DNA of 64,000 nt from Phyllobacterium trifolii (GCF_014192095.1 NZ_JACHXN010000018.1:1-64000); one strand, 5' to 3'. Shown: positions 16,494-26,327, counted from the first letter of the stretch. Notes: a model not told the origin generated them from the letters alone. Made by a program: numbers and translations.

Positions 16494-17435
16494 TTAGGGC
16501 CGTTCAGCATGGAAAGGATCCATCATTTGCCAGATTGGCGGGTCGCCGATATGGCGCACAAGGTGGTCTACAAACGCTCGAACCTTGGCCGAGACATGCC
16601 GTGTAGGCGGATACACCGCGTATATTTTGTAGGGAACTGGCGTCACATCGGGCAGCGCCGGAATGAGAGTACCCGCTCGCAGGGCGTCGGCGGCAATGAA
16701 CATTGGAAGTAGGACCAGCCCCAGACCGGCAATTGCCATGTCGCGCATGGCCTCGCCATTATTGGCGACGATGCGGCCATGCATGGCCACCGAGATTGGG
16801 TCGTTCAACGAAGCCGGGTTTTCGAATTGCCACAGCTGGCTGGTATTGACGTTTGAGTAGTCGATGCAGGCGAAAGAGCTCAGGTCTTTGAGTCGCGTTG
16901 GCAACCCATTGGCTGCGGCGAAAGCCGGGCTGCAGCAAATAATCCTGGCGTCGGTGCAAAGCTTGCGTACAATAAGGCTTGAATCCTTGAGGATGCCGAT
17001 ACGGATGCCGACATCATAACCGCCACGCACCAGATCAACCATGCGGTCCTCAAGTTCCACCGCGACCTCCAGATCAGGGTATTGCCTGGCGAAGTCGGCA
17101 ATCATTCGTCCAAGATAAAGAGTGCCGAATGACATCGGAGCGGCAATCCTCAAATTGCCCCTAATGGCGCTATGCCGCTCACCAACGGTATCGGCGGCTT
17201 CAACGATCTCCCGAACCAAGGGCCTGATACGCTCGACAAAGTCGCGGGCGTGGTCGGATGCGAGCAACTTACGGGGCGAACGTTGAAACAGTTCTATACC
17301 TAGTGCACCTTCAAGATCGGAAATGCGCTTGCTTACTACCGATTTTGAAAGGTTGAGACGTGCAGCGGTCGCCGTGATGCTCCCGGTTTCCATTACGTCG
17401 AGAAAAGTGAGAAGATCATCGAAGCGCCATTTCAT
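16494..17435 (-). CDS. LysR-family transcriptional regulator
   Basis: The 313-aa protein has an N-terminal winged helix-turn-helix (FLDVMETGSITATAARLNLS, then KSVVSKRISDLE) and a periplasmic-binding-like effector domain (from about residue 90). The start is put at 17435 because LysR proteins begin only a few residues before the first helix. No strong ribosome binding site was found for this or the earlier in-frame codons up to 17507. It is divergent from the VOC dioxygenase gene at 17603, so it probably controls that gene and perhaps the fused VOC-hydrolase beyond. The effector may be a quinone or phenolic compound (inference). Confidence 0.88.
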   Translation of the reverse strand: MKWRFDDLLTFLDVMETGSITATAARLNLSKSVVSKRISDLEGALGIELFQRSPRKLLASDHARDFVERIRPLVREIVEAADTVGERHSAIRGNLRIAAPMSFGTLYLGRMIADFARQYPDLEVAVELEDRMVDLVRGGYDVGIRIGILKDSSLIVRKLCTDARIICCSPAFAAANGLPTRLKDLSSFACIDYSNVNTSQLWQFENPASLNDPISVAMHGRIVANNGEAMRDMAIAGLGLVLLPMFIAADALRAGTLIPALPDVTPVPYKIYAVYPPTRHVSAKVRAFVDHLVRHIGDPPIWQMMDPFHAERP

Positions 17436-17602
17436 TGTTTGGTTGTAGTGGACTTTAAGCCGATTTAAAACGCCTGTGTCCCTCATTAGTTCGTTTCTGC
17501 CGAACACAGGTTGCAGAGATCCGCTCTTTATCGGCCGCTACACAACGCAGATATTCACGCCAACGGCGATTATGCCCGAACGAACCAATTCAGGAGGCTT
17601 CG

Positions 17603-18556
17603 ATGACCTTACAACTGACAGGTATTCATCATTTGACTGCCGTAACGGCGAATGCGCCGGAAAATCTGCGGTTCTATACGCAAACGCTTGGCCTGCGACT
17701 GGTCAAGAAAACCGTCAATCAAGACGACACCAGCGCCTATCACCTCTTCTATGCAGATGGAGAGGCAACGCCCGGCACCGATCTCACCTTCTTCGACTGG
17801 CCGGTTGGACCCGAAAGCCGCGGTACGCACAGCATTTCGCGTACGGGTTTGCGTGTGGCCAGTAAAGCAAGTCTGGTATGGTGGAAAGCTCGCTTTACCG
17901 AACTCGGCGTAAAGTCCGGTGATATTGCTGAAATCGGTGGCTACGACTCGCTCGATTTTGAAGATGGCGAAGGACAACGGTTCCGGCTCATCAATGATGG
18001 CGGTGCTGGAGCATCGCACCCGTGGGACAGAAGCCCTGTTCCGGCTGAGCATCAGATCCGCGGGCTCGGTCCAATCACCCTCAGCGTGCCCGATATTACC
18101 AACACGGAAGCGATCCTTCTTCATGTGATGAATATGCGCAAGGTCAACACTTACCCCTCTCCAGACGGTGCCGGGCATGTTCATGTGTTTGCAATGGGCG
18201 AGGGCGGTCCTGCTGCTGAATTGCATGTGGCCGTGCAACCGGACCTCCCGGCTGCAAGGCAGGGTGCCGGTGCTGTGCATCATGTCGCATTTCGCGCGCC
18301 GGACGTGCAGCAATTGCATGAATGGACCGAACGTCTGAGCGAATTCCGGATGCCGTCGAGCGGCGAGGTAGAGCGCTATTACTTCCGTTCGCTGTATTTC
18401 CGCGAACCCAACGGCATTTTGTTCGAAATCGCTACAGATGGTCCGGGCTTCACGGTCGATGAGCCTTTGGAGACTCTCGGTGAGGGCCTATCGTTGCCGC
18501 CGTTCCTTGAAGGCAAGCGCGCTTCAATCGAAGCCGGCCTCAAGCCTCTGTCGTAA
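17603..18556 (+). CDS. VOC-family ring-cleaving dioxygenase-like protein (MhqO/PcpA type)
   Basis: The 317-aa protein has two glyoxalase/bleomycin-resistance modules: [18 protein letters not shown] at the start, and [10 protein letters not shown] around residue 222 with a metal-site E in [14 protein letters not shown]. The two-domain layout and length match hydroquinone-type extradiol dioxygenases such as MhqO and PcpA. It would use Fe(II) to open dihydroxyaromatic rings and so detoxify quinols. AGGAGG lies 6 bases before the ATG. It is divergent from the LysR gene and convergent with a second, fused VOC gene across a shared terminator. Confidence 0.82.
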   Translation: MTLQLTGIHHLTAVTANAPENLRFYTQTLGLRLVKKTVNQDDTSAYHLFYADGEATPGTDLTFFDWPVGPESRGTHSISRTGLRVASKASLVWWKARFTELGVKSGDIAEIGGYDSLDFEDGEGQRFRLINDGGAGASHPWDRSPVPAEHQIRGLGPITLSVPDITNTEAILLHVMNMRKVNTYPSPDGAGHVHVFAMGEGGPAAELHVAVQPDLPAARQGAGAVHHVAFRAPDVQQLHEWTERLSEFRMPSSGEVERYYFRSLYFREPNGILFEIATDGPGFTVDEPLETLGEGLSLPPFLEGKRASIEAGLKPLS

Positions 18557-18565
18557 CGAAATTGA

Positions 18566-18590
18566 ACAGGCCGAAGAAACTTCGGCCTGT
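18566..18590. terminator. Bidirectional terminator between convergent genes
   Basis: ACAGGCCGAAG and CTTCGGCCTGT form a perfect 11-bp stem with a 3-base AAA loop, flanked by T-rich sequence on the right. It lies in the 38-bp gap between the convergent VOC genes. Confidence 0.8.
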
Positions 18591-18594
18591 TCTT

Positions 18595-20142
18595 CTATGC
18601 GGCCAGCCATTGCTGAACCGCGTCAATGTCGTGCGGTCCGATTTCATGATCAGCGGACACTGCTCTCACGGTGATATCAGCTCCGGCGCCCCGCAGTTCC
18701 GCTTCAAGCGCGGGCGCATGCGCTCCAAACAGATTGTGGTCGCCGGTGATTGCAAGAACTTTCGCCTCATGAAGATCAGCCTTGGGCGTCTCTTCCAGCA
18801 CTTTTGTTGCGCGCAACAAAACTGCATTGCGGACAATGCCCGGATGCAGTTGCATCATTGCCGCGATAATGTTCGCGCCATTGGAATACCCGAGAAAAGT
18901 AGTCCGTTGGAGATCCAGATCGTAGACTTCAACCGCGCCCTCTATAAACGCGGCAAGTGCTTCGGCCTCCGAACGAATGTCCTTTTGATCAAAGCTCAGT
19001 GGTCCAAAGCGCCGGAACCAGCGGGCCGAACCCTCTTCCGTGCTGCGTCCGCGCAAACCAATCAAGGTGGCGTGCGGGGCAACCTTCGAGGCAAACGGCA
19101 TAAGACTGGCCTCGTTGCCGCCCGTCCCGTGCAGGAGAATCAGTGTTTGCCCAGTGGTGGTCTCCGGGATATAGACCCGGTGAATGAACGGAAGCTCGCG
19201 ATAGATGAAGCGCGCCTCTTTCGGCAAGCCAAATTGCGGCAGCATTACTTTCAGGTTTTCAGCCTCCTCAGCGAAATGCGGCGGGATGAACAGTCGGGTG
19301 CCAAGCTTCTCAGGCGTTTCGTCAATCAGCATGCCGGGGCCGTCGGTAGCCACTTCGAGCAGGGTGCCGCCAGGTTCGCGCACGTAGATCGAATGGAAAT
19401 ATTTCCGGTCATGCATTGCCGTTGCGGTCATTCCGCGTGCTATTAAGCGATCGTACGTTGCCGTTACAGTGGGAATGTCCGCAGCGCGAAAAGCAATATG
19501 GTCTATGGTGCCGGTTCCGGGTGCCGAGCCCCAGAACCCAGTTGCGTCGCGAACGTCGATACAATCGCCGGACGTTGAAGCCATTCTTGTAATCGTTTCG
19601 GTTTGCTCGCCTGAAATGTAAGAAAAATAATCTGCAAGGAATGTGCACGTTTCCTGCGGCTTTTCGGTCAGTATTGTCGCGCCGCGGATGCGTTTGATCG
19701 TATCAGATGCAGGAATGTCGCCACCGACCCAAAGATCGCCGGCCTTTACGGCATGAGTTCCCACGAGCTTCACGATCACGCCATCGGGATCATGCAAACG
19801 CAGCACCGGTTCGCCGAATTCCTGTGCCGGTCCTGAGGTCGCAATGTTGAATTGCAGGGCACGTGTCAGCCAGAAGCCGATACTGTCAGGAGCAATAGCG
19901 AGCGAGATTTCGCTTGGCTGCCCGTAACCAACGCGGCCTGGCGAACCATCTTCCCACACGAGAAAGGTAATCAGAGAGCCAGGATTGCCTGATGCGTCCC
20001 CATAAAGGAGATGGAGCTGGGTCGCATCTTCGTAACCGCCCGTGCGCTTGACGAGGCGCAGACCGAGGAAGCCGGCATAAAAATCGACGTTTGCCTGAAC
20101 CTTCCGCGTGATCAGGGTGATGTGGTGAATGCCGCCTGTCAT
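18595..20142 (-). CDS. Fusion of a VOC dioxygenase (MhqO-like) and an alpha/beta hydrolase (MhqD-like)
   Basis: The 515-aa protein joins two enzymes. Residues about 1-310 are a two-module VOC protein (GGIHHITLITRKVQANVDFY at the N-terminus, IDHIAFRAADIP later, and GGTLLEVATDGPG). Residues about 320-515 are a carboxylesterase/phospholipase-like hydrolase with LLHGTGGNE (oxyanion hole), the nucleophile in GYSNGAN, Asp in ITGDHNLFG and His in DHEIGPHD. Start 20142 has GGGAG upstream. In Bacillus, MhqO and MhqD are separate proteins of one quinone-detoxification regulon, so the fusion suggests sequential ring opening and hydrolysis of the product. The substrate is unknown. Confidence 0.82.
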   Translation of the reverse strand: MTGGIHHITLITRKVQANVDFYAGFLGLRLVKRTGGYEDATQLHLLYGDASGNPGSLITFLVWEDGSPGRVGYGQPSEISLAIAPDSIGFWLTRALQFNIATSGPAQEFGEPVLRLHDPDGVIVKLVGTHAVKAGDLWVGGDIPASDTIKRIRGATILTEKPQETCTFLADYFSYISGEQTETITRMASTSGDCIDVRDATGFWGSAPGTGTIDHIAFRAADIPTVTATYDRLIARGMTATAMHDRKYFHSIYVREPGGTLLEVATDGPGMLIDETPEKLGTRLFIPPHFAEEAENLKVMLPQFGLPKEARFIYRELPFIHRVYIPETTTGQTLILLHGTGGNEASLMPFASKVAPHATLIGLRGRSTEEGSARWFRRFGPLSFDQKDIRSEAEALAAFIEGAVEVYDLDLQRTTFLGYSNGANIIAAMMQLHPGIVRNAVLLRATKVLEETPKADLHEAKVLAITGDHNLFGAHAPALEAELRGAGADITVRAVSADHEIGPHDIDAVQQWLAA

Positions 20143-20225
20143 GAGTATCTCCCGGCCTGTCAATATTCGACTGTTACGGGGTAGCGAGCAGGGACGCAAC
20201 GCTCGGAGGAGTATTTCCAAAAAAC

Positions 20226-20256
20226 AACACCCACCGCGGGAGGAGCGGTGGGTGTT
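20226..20256 (-). terminator. Rho-independent terminator after the DUF1127 gene
   Basis: AACACCCACCGC and GCGGTGGGTGTT form a perfect 12-bp stem with a 7-base loop. On the minus strand it is followed by TTGTTTTTT, so it stops leftward transcripts from the DUF1127 gene before the VOC-hydrolase gene. Confidence 0.82.
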
Positions 20257-20340
20257 ACTTGTAAAGACCGGCTGGGAGGAGACCGATCTCTAGACCATCC
20301 GTGACTTGGGAGGAACGTCCCGGAGGTTAATCGAATTCTG

Positions 20341-20490
20341 TTACTGAGCCGAAGCGGCCTTCCTGGCGACGAAGGAGATATCGCCGCGGGAGATACCAAG
20401 GTCATTCAGTTCACGTGCGGACAGGCGGTTCAGTTCCGTGACAGTGTCACGATAGCGGCGCCAGTTATTGTAAGAGCGGATCAGGTTCAT
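20341..20490 (-). CDS. DUF1127 small protein, 49 aa
   Basis: The sequence begins MNLIRSYNNWRRYRDTVTEL and continues NRLSARELNDLGISRGDI, the standard DUF1127 motif (R-x-L-x-x-L-x-D-x-x-L-x-D-I-G-I-x-R-x-D-I). Such Arg-rich short proteins are abundant in alphaproteobacteria and have been linked to RNA binding and phosphate or carbon metabolism in Agrobacterium. The start at 20490 has AGGTGAG upstream; the frame extends to 20616 but without family similarity. It has its own terminator, so it is monocistronic. Confidence 0.88.
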   Translation of the reverse strand: MNLIRSYNNWRRYRDTVTELNRLSARELNDLGISRGDISFVARKAASAQ

Positions 20491-20667
20491 TTCACTCACC
20501 TTGTAAGTTCTTGTTTGTTTGATCATTTTTCGATCATGCTGCTCATATAGTAGACAGCCTGCCAAACTTGCAGTGACAAGTTTGCATAGCTGCTTTGCAA
20601 CGGAATGATGGATCAACTCAGTGCGAACGTCAGGCTGCTGAGGATAAAATTGACGTTCTTCTGCTGA

Positions 20668-21108
20668 TCAGGCTCGGACTTTTGCCTTGGACGTTCTCGC
20701 AGGCGAGCGACGCTGAGCGGAATGGTTTGCAGTTTTTTCCGCCAACACCTTGTCAGCTTTTTTGGCGGCGGCTTCACATTGCCTGCGGAATTTCTCGACT
20801 TCTTCTTCAGTCAGATGCTCAATGCCGATAAAAGCGTTCTTGGCCTCGCTGACCCGTACCAATTCGTCGAGTTTTGCCTGAATCGCAACGCCATCGCGGT
20901 TTTGCGTATTCTGGATAAGGAAGACCATGAGAAATGTAATGATGGTCGTGCCCGTATTGATGATCAATTGCCAGGTGTCGGAAAAGCCAAAAATCGGGCC
21001 GCTCACTCCCCAAACCACAATGACCAAACAACAGAGTATGAAGGTGAAGGGTTTGCCAGCTGCCAGAGCAACGTCGTTGGCGATCCGCGTAAACAATTTG
21101 CCAAACAT
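20668..21108 (-). CDS. Low-affinity iron permease family protein
   Basis: The 146-aa inner-membrane protein has two hydrophobic helices (FTFILCCLVIVVWGVSGPIF and TWQLIINTGTTIITFLMVFL) followed by IQNTQNRD, the hallmark of this family. A cytoplasmic amphipathic segment and a basic Ser/Ala/Lys tail follow. AGGAGG lies 9 bases before the ATG at 21108. The family was named after yeast Fet4, but transport activity of bacterial members is little tested. It is a single gene here with no iron operator recognised. Confidence 0.85.
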   Translation of the reverse strand: MFGKLFTRIANDVALAAGKPFTFILCCLVIVVWGVSGPIFGFSDTWQLIINTGTTIITFLMVFLIQNTQNRDGVAIQAKLDELVRVSEAKNAFIGIEHLTEEEVEKFRRQCEAAAKKADKVLAEKTANHSAQRRSPARTSKAKVRA

Positions 21109-21661
21109 GGTGTCGTCCTCCTGACAAGCAGCGAGGAGATAACTTGGTGCGGCGCGAAATGTTCCACGAGGCGGCTATTGGATCGAGAAGGCTTGGGGTC
21201 TTAGACGGGGTCTCGCTTGACGATGAATCATTAGTATCCAGGGCGACCAACTAAGGGTAGCCCGCCACTGGCGCGAACAAGAAGGCCATGGGTACGCCGT
21301 TGCACTGATCATTTTTCAGGCGCTAACCGGTGCGTTCACCGAAGTTTCCCGGGTACGATCAGAGCTGACATCACCACCATCGAGGTCGACGGGAAAAGGC
21401 TGCTGTCGTGCAAAGCAGCCATCATTTGTTTGGCTCCCTTCGACCATGGATTGTAGACGACTAAGCTCCAATCGAAACCAGGAGGGGCATAGTGTGCATG
21501 AATTATAATTCATGCACTGAATTATATTGACAAAGTTTTTCTTTTAAGCTTGATTGCTCCGACAGCATTTCGAGGAGGATTGCTGGACTTCACAACGAAT
21601 AGTGGCGGCTTGCGAGGCACCACGAAACCAATGGGAGGGGCTTCGGCCTCGAGGAGGACAC
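21109..21661. other. Regulatory intergenic region before the first ABC operon
   Basis: No gene is supported in this 550-bp gap. It contains a 24-bp perfect palindrome at 21495-21518 and, 10 bp further, a TTGACA box (21528-21533) that could be the -35 element of the operon promoter. No good TATAAT match is seen at the expected distance. Confidence 0.5.
21495..21518. promoter_or_regulatory. 24-bp palindromic operator candidate
   Basis: GTGCATGAATTA is followed directly by its reverse complement TAATTCATGCAC. The partial repeat CTGAATTAT follows on the right. The palindrome lies upstream of a TTGACA box in front of the ABC importer operon that encodes its own SorC regulator, so it is the natural binding-site candidate for that regulator. 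Confidence 0.65.
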
Positions 21662-22690
21662 TTGCGCACTTTTTTAAGCACAACTGCCATGGCAGTCCTG
21701 GTCATGGCGTATTCCGCAGCCCCTGCCAAAGCTGCCGAAGAATCGCCGTTTCGCTGCGAGCCAGGCGAAAAATACGTCATGAACGTCATGGTTTCTGGCG
21801 TTGAATACTGGTTCCCTGTCTATGAAATGTTCAAGCAGGCGGGAAAGCAGCTCGGTTGCGAAACTGCCTATACCGGAACACCGGAATATGACGTCAACAA
21901 GCAGATCGCCAGCTTCGACCAGGCACTTGCGCAGAATCCTGCCGGCATTCTCGTTCACCCGATGAACTCGGATCCATTCATAGAGCCGATCAACCGGGCG
22001 ATCGGTCAAGGCACGGCAGTTGTTACATTCGCGGCCGATTCGCCGCTTTCCAAGCGAATTTCCTTCATCACGTCCGACAATATACGCGAGGGCACCTATG
22101 CTGCCGACGCCATCGCCACGAAGCTCGGAGGCAAGGGCGAATATGCCGTCCTCGAGAATCCCGGGCAGGATAACCACGATAAGCGCGTCACGGCTTTTAT
22201 CGACCGTATGAAGGCTAAGTGGCCCGACATGAAGCTCGTCGGCAGAACAGCCTCAAACCAGGATCCGACGAAGGCCTATCAGGGCTTGATGAGTATCGTT
22301 CAGGCCAATCCTAATCTCGCGGCCGTCTTCATGCCGGAGGCGAACTCGGCCATCGGCGCCGCCCAGGCCAACAAGGAAAGCGGTGGCAAGATTCTCGTCA
22401 TGTGTGCGGACGTCAACGCCAACATCCTTGACATGATCAAGGCCGGTGAAGTCTTCGGCTCGATCAACCCCAATCAGGGCATGCAGGGCTACATGGGGTT
22501 CATGCTGCTCTGGCTGGCCAAGCATCCGGAACTGATCGATCCCATGAACGATGCCAAGCGAGCGGGATTCAACCCGATGAGCATTCCCTTCGTGGACAAC
22601 GGGCTTTCCATTGTCACCGCCGAGAATGCGGACGATTTCTTCTGGGACAAATACCTCAAGCGTCGTGGCACCAAAGGCATTGAGGAATAA
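21662..22690 (+). CDS. Ribose-type ABC transporter substrate-binding protein
   Basis: The 342-aa periplasmic protein is a type I (peripheral binding fold) sugar-binding protein: it begins [20 protein letters not shown] with a signal peptide ending AKA at about residue 24. It has the family features [21 protein letters not shown] and an [16 protein letters not shown] hinge segment. The start is the TTG at 21662, chosen because GAGGAGGA lies 3-9 bases upstream and the signal peptide begins there; the longer frame to 21554 adds unlikely residues. It would bind a sugar or polyol and deliver it to the permease encoded at 24326-25315. Confidence 0.85.
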   Translation: MRTFLSTTAMAVLVMAYSAAPAKAAEESPFRCEPGEKYVMNVMVSGVEYWFPVYEMFKQAGKQLGCETAYTGTPEYDVNKQIASFDQALAQNPAGILVHPMNSDPFIEPINRAIGQGTAVVTFAADSPLSKRISFITSDNIREGTYAADAIATKLGGKGEYAVLENPGQDNHDKRVTAFIDRMKAKWPDMKLVGRTASNQDPTKAYQGLMSIVQANPNLAAVFMPEANSAIGAAQANKESGGKILVMCADVNANILDMIKAGEVFGSINPNQGMQGYMGFMLLWLAKHPELIDPMNDAKRAGFNPMSIPFVDNGLSIVTAENADDFFWDKYLKRRGTKGIEE

Positions 22691-22702
22691 GCCATTGCAG
22701 CC

Positions 22703-22731
22703 GGCTATCCGGACGGAAAGTCCGGGTAGCC
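22703..22731 (+). promoter_or_regulatory. Intergenic stem-loop after the binding-protein gene
   Basis: GGCTATCCGGAC pairs with GTCCGGGTAGCC (12 bp, one G-T pair) around a GGAAA loop, with no U-run. Such stems between a binding-protein gene and its ATPase gene usually protect the upstream mRNA so that the binding protein is made in excess. Confidence 0.6.
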
Positions 22732-22761
22732 ACCTTGCGAAGCCAGTTGGAAGAGTGCGTC

Positions 22762-24303
22762 ATGCGAAATCCGGTTCTGAATATCCGCAACGTCACAAAA
22801 CATTTCGGTGCAGTGAAGGCGCTGACGAACGTGAGCTTCTCCCTTAGCCGTGGTGAGATTCATGCGCTTTGCGGTGAGAACGGCGCCGGCAAGTCAACGC
22901 TGATGAACATCATTGCAGGTGTTCTGCAACCGGATGAGGGAGAGATTGTGTTGGAAGGCAAGACGGTGAAGATCGGATCGCCTGCCGCTGCACAATCTTT
23001 AGGCCTGGGATTAGTCCACCAGGAAATCGCGCTTTGCCCGGACGCCAGCGTTGCGGAAAACATCTTCATGGCAACCACCAGCCGGCAGCGCTCGCTGCTG
23101 ATGAACTACCGCAAGCTGGAACGCGAGGCACAAGACGTAATGAACCGGCTCGCGCCAATCGACGTTCGCCGCAAGGTGGGTGATCTGCCAATCTCCAGCC
23201 AACAGCTCGTGGAGATCGCCAAGGCCCTGACGCTCGACTGCCGTGTCCTCATTTTCGATGAGCCGACCGCCGCACTGACTGAAGCGGAAACGCGCATACT
23301 TTTTGAGATCATCCGCGGTTTGAAGGCCAACGGGATATCGATCATTTATATCAGCCACCGCATGGCCGAGATATTCGACCTTTGCGACCGCGTGACTGTT
23401 CTGCGTGACGGCCACCATGTGTCGACAGAGCCCGTTGCCGATCTTAAACCTGACGACGTTGTCCGCCTTATGGTCGGGCGCGAGATTACGCAACTCTATC
23501 CACCCAAGCAACCGGCCGGGGAGCGATCGCATGAGGTGGTTCTTTCGGTTCGCGCCCTTGGCGACGATCACCGTTTTGATTGTGTAAACATCGAGCTTAT
23601 GAAGGGCGAAATCCTTGGCATCGGTGGTCTCATTGGCTCCGGCCGCACGGAAATCGCGGAAGGGATCTGCGGCTTGCGAGCCATTACGAGCGGCGAAATC
23701 CTGCTCCATGGCAAGCCGCAGGCGATAAGAAACTATGCGGACGCGGTGAACGCAGGTCTCGTTTATCTGTCGGAAGATCGCAAGGGCTCCGGCGTATTCC
23801 TGGACCTTTCGATCGCCCAGAATATCTCGGTTCTCAACCTCGACGCGCTTACCGGGCGCCTTGGGTTGATCGACGCCGGGGCAGAAGCAAAGCTGGCCAG
23901 CGACTTCGCCAGGAAACTGAATATTCGCATGGGCAGTGTCGATGCACCCGTGTCCTCGCTCAGCGGCGGTAACCAGCAGAAGGTTGCGATTGCCAAACAG
24001 CTCGCGGTCCAGCCCAAGGTGATAGTGATGGACGAACCGACGCGTGGCATAGACGTTGGGGCGAAGTCCGAAATCCACTCGCTGCTGCGCGAACTCGCCA
24101 GCTCCGGAATTGGCATCATCGTCATTTCTTCCGAACTCCCCGAACTGCTAGGGCTGTGTGATCGGGTGATCGTCATCCGCGAAGGCACGGTGGCTGGTGA
24201 ACTGGATGCGGAAGCGATGAGCGAAGAAGCGGTTATCCGGCTCGCGTCCGGCGTCAATGCGCAAAATTCACAAAACCGGCTGGCATCAGAACATGCCGCC
24301 TGA
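22762..24303 (+). CDS. Sugar ABC transporter ATP-binding protein, two ABC domains (RbsA type)
   Basis: The 513-aa protein contains two tandem ABC modules. The first has Walker [10 protein letters not shown] and Walker [12 protein letters not shown]. The second has the degenerate Walker [10 protein letters not shown], signature [15 protein letters not shown], and [14 protein letters not shown]. This is the standard layout for CUT2 (ribose-type) importers. Start 22762 has GGAAGAG upstream; earlier codons do not. It powers import with the permease encoded just downstream. Confidence 0.9.
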   Translation: MRNPVLNIRNVTKHFGAVKALTNVSFSLSRGEIHALCGENGAGKSTLMNIIAGVLQPDEGEIVLEGKTVKIGSPAAAQSLGLGLVHQEIALCPDASVAENIFMATTSRQRSLLMNYRKLEREAQDVMNRLAPIDVRRKVGDLPISSQQLVEIAKALTLDCRVLIFDEPTAALTEAETRILFEIIRGLKANGISIIYISHRMAEIFDLCDRVTVLRDGHHVSTEPVADLKPDDVVRLMVGREITQLYPPKQPAGERSHEVVLSVRALGDDHRFDCVNIELMKGEILGIGGLIGSGRTEIAEGICGLRAITSGEILLHGKPQAIRNYADAVNAGLVYLSEDRKGSGVFLDLSIAQNISVLNLDALTGRLGLIDAGAEAKLASDFARKLNIRMGSVDAPVSSLSGGNQQKVAIAKQLAVQPKVIVMDEPTRGIDVGAKSEIHSLLRELASSGIGIIVISSELPELLGLCDRVIVIREGTVAGELDAEAMSEEAVIRLASGVNAQNSQNRLASEHAA

Positions 24304-24325
24304 GAAAAGTATGGGAGGCGAGAAA

Positions 24326-25315
24326 ATGCTGGCTGAGACGATGGGGACAAAGGCCGTGCGGGCCCCGTCCTGGAAAAGACTGGGCTCGATGCGGGAGGCA
24401 GGGCTGGTCGCAATCATTCTAGCACTTTGCATAGCCATGAGCTTTGCATCGCCGCATTTTCTGACACTCGGAAACTTCCGCGCGATGCTGATGAGCTTTT
24501 CCGTGGAAGGCATCGTTGTCGTCGGGATGACGATCCTGCTTATTGTAGGCGGCATCGATCTTGCCGTGGGCTCCGTCGTTTGTTTCGCAATGGTCCTGTC
24601 GGGCTCGCTGTTCCTCGCGGGGCTCGATCCATGGAGCGCTTCGCTCATCGGCATTCTCGCAAGCGCGCTGATTGGCGCCGTCATGGGCTTTTTCGTCACC
24701 GTAGTCGGGCTCAATCACTTTATCACGTCGCTCGCAGGCATGGTCATCGTGCGCGGCCTGTGCCTTATCATCACCAAGGGAACGCCGCTCTCCCTCTTTA
24801 CCCTGCCTCCCGCGTTCAAGGCAGTCGGGCAGGGCAGTTTCCACGGTCTCCCCTATGTCATCATCATCTTCGTCGCGGTTGTCGTGCTGTTCGACTTCCT
24901 GCTCAGGCGTGCAACGGCGCTGCGCAAGGTTTTCTATACGGGCAGTAACGAGAAAGCCGCGCTCTATTCCGGCATTAGGACAAACTATGTGAAATTCTGG
25001 GTGACCGTGCTCTGCTCGACGCTCGCGGGTTTTGCCGGCGTCATCTACATGTCGCGTTTTGGCGCTGCTACGCCGACGTTCGGTGTCGGGATGGAGCTCA
25101 ACATTATCGCCGCTGCGGTCATTGGTGGCGCATCGCTCAATGGCGGGTCGGGGACGATACTTGGTGCCATTCTCGGGATAGCATTGCTGTCGGTGGTGAC
25201 CAGTTCTCTGGTCCTGCTCAATGTATCGGTCTACTGGCAGGACATGATAAAGGGGTGCATTCTGCTTGGTGCCGTCTCAATCGATCATTTTCTGCACAAG
25301 CGGAAGGCTTCCTGA
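24326..25315 (+). CDS. Sugar ABC transporter permease (RbsC type)
   Basis: The 329-aa inner-membrane protein has about 8-10 hydrophobic segments and the CUT2 permease hallmarks GGIDLAVGS near residue 77 and AAVIGGASLNGGSGT near 270. GGGAGG lies 7 bases before the ATG at 24326; the frame also extends back into the ATPase gene without initiation support. It forms the import channel with the two-domain ATPase encoded upstream. Confidence 0.9.
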   Translation: MLAETMGTKAVRAPSWKRLGSMREAGLVAIILALCIAMSFASPHFLTLGNFRAMLMSFSVEGIVVVGMTILLIVGGIDLAVGSVVCFAMVLSGSLFLAGLDPWSASLIGILASALIGAVMGFFVTVVGLNHFITSLAGMVIVRGLCLIITKGTPLSLFTLPPAFKAVGQGSFHGLPYVIIIFVAVVVLFDFLLRRATALRKVFYTGSNEKAALYSGIRTNYVKFWVTVLCSTLAGFAGVIYMSRFGAATPTFGVGMELNIIAAAVIGGASLNGGSGTILGAILGIALLSVVTSSLVLLNVSVYWQDMIKGCILLGAVSIDHFLHKRKAS

Positions 25316-25316
25316 C

Positions 25317-26327
25317 ATGACGATCGTCAGACTAAACACAAAACCGTCCTCGGCGCCCCGCGAAGAAATCGTTATTGCGCGGCAAATGCATCAGGCCTTG
25401 GTGCTGCATTTCCTGGAGGGTCTCACGCAGGCCCAGATCGCCGACCAGCTCGGAGTTTCGCAACCGACTGTGAACCGCCTGATCAAGCGTGGCCGGCAGC
25501 TTGGTCTTGTGGAGATCAAGATCAAATCCCCGGTCGAGCCCTTGATTGATCTGGAGGAACGGTTGCTGGCGCTCGGCGGGATCAACCGGGCTGTTGTCGT
25601 GCCAACGGTTTCCGACAATCCACAGACCGCGCTTCAGGCCGTGGGCGAGGCTGCGGCGCGCCTGCTTCTAGATGAGATCGCCGATGGTGACACGATCTGC
25701 ATCACCGGCGGCAAGGGCGTCAGTGCCGTGGTTGCGGGACTGCACGCACAACGTTCATTCAACGTCGAAGTTGTTCCAGCGACGGGATGCGTTCAGGGCA
25801 AGCATTACACCGACGTGAACCATGTTTCGACATCCATGGCGGACAAACTCGGCGGACGCGCCTATCAAATTCACGCGCCGCTCTTTGCCGACAGCGCTGC
25901 AGAACGTGCGATGCTGATCAACATGCGCTCGGTAGCCGATGTATTCAAACGGGCACGGGAGGCGAAGGTGGCACTTGTCGGCATCGGGTCGATCCTGACC
26001 GACGATTCAAGCTATTATGATCTGCATCCATCCTCCAGTACCGACAGGCAATCTATAGAGCAGTCAGGCGCAAGTTGCGAACTCCTGGCGCATCTGCTCG
26101 ACGACCGGGGCCAGGTTTGCGGCTACAGCCTGAATGATTCCCTTGTCTCCCTGACCTTGCGGGAGTTCGCCTCGATCCCAAGCAAGATCGGTGTTGCGAG
26201 CGGACCCAACAAGGCACGGCCGATCCTCAGCATCATGCGTGGCAACCACCTGGATACGCTGGTCACGGATGAAGCGACCGGACAGCGGATTCTGGATATT
26301 GCAGCGGCCGAAGGAGCCTTGGCATGA
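25317..26327 (+). CDS. SorC-family sugar-binding transcriptional regulator
   Basis: The 336-aa protein has an N-terminal helix-turn-helix (LEGLTQAQIADQLGVSQP, TVNRLIKRG) and a C-terminal SorC/DeoR-like effector domain related to sugar isomerases (VGIGSILTDDSSYY, GYSLND). Effectors are usually phosphorylated sugars made by the operon's kinase. It lies one base after the permease stop, and its own stop overlaps the aldo/keto reductase start (ATGA), so it is embedded in the operon. It likely binds the palindrome at 21495-21518. The erythritol regulator EryD belongs to this family. Confidence 0.88.
   Translation: MTIVRLNTKPSSAPREEIVIARQMHQALVLHFLEGLTQAQIADQLGVSQPTVNRLIKRGRQLGLVEIKIKSPVEPLIDLEERLLALGGINRAVVVPTVSDNPQTALQAVGEAAARLLLDEIADGDTICITGGKGVSAVVAGLHAQRSFNVEVVPATGCVQGKHYTDVNHVSTSMADKLGGRAYQIHAPLFADSAAERAMLINMRSVADVFKRAREAKVALVGIGSILTDDSSYYDLHPSSSTDRQSIEQSGASCELLAHLLDDRGQVCGYSLNDSLVSLTLREFASIPSKIGVASGPNKARPILSIMRGNHLDTLVTDEATGQRILDIAAAEGALA

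Noticed and set aside
17609-18319. Long minus-strand frame opposite the VOC dioxygenase gene
   Set aside because: The plus strand encodes a clear family protein with a strong ribosome binding site; the minus frame reads as low-complexity antisense.
21340-21470. Possible remnant of a 2Fe-2S protein (frame with ITTIEVDGKRLLSCKAAII)
   Set aside because: Only about 20 residues look protein-like, without the other cysteines of the family; too short to call.
23011-24078. 355-codon minus-strand frame inside the first ABC ATPase gene
   Set aside because: It is the mirror of the ATPase coding frame in high-GC DNA and has no recognisable domain.
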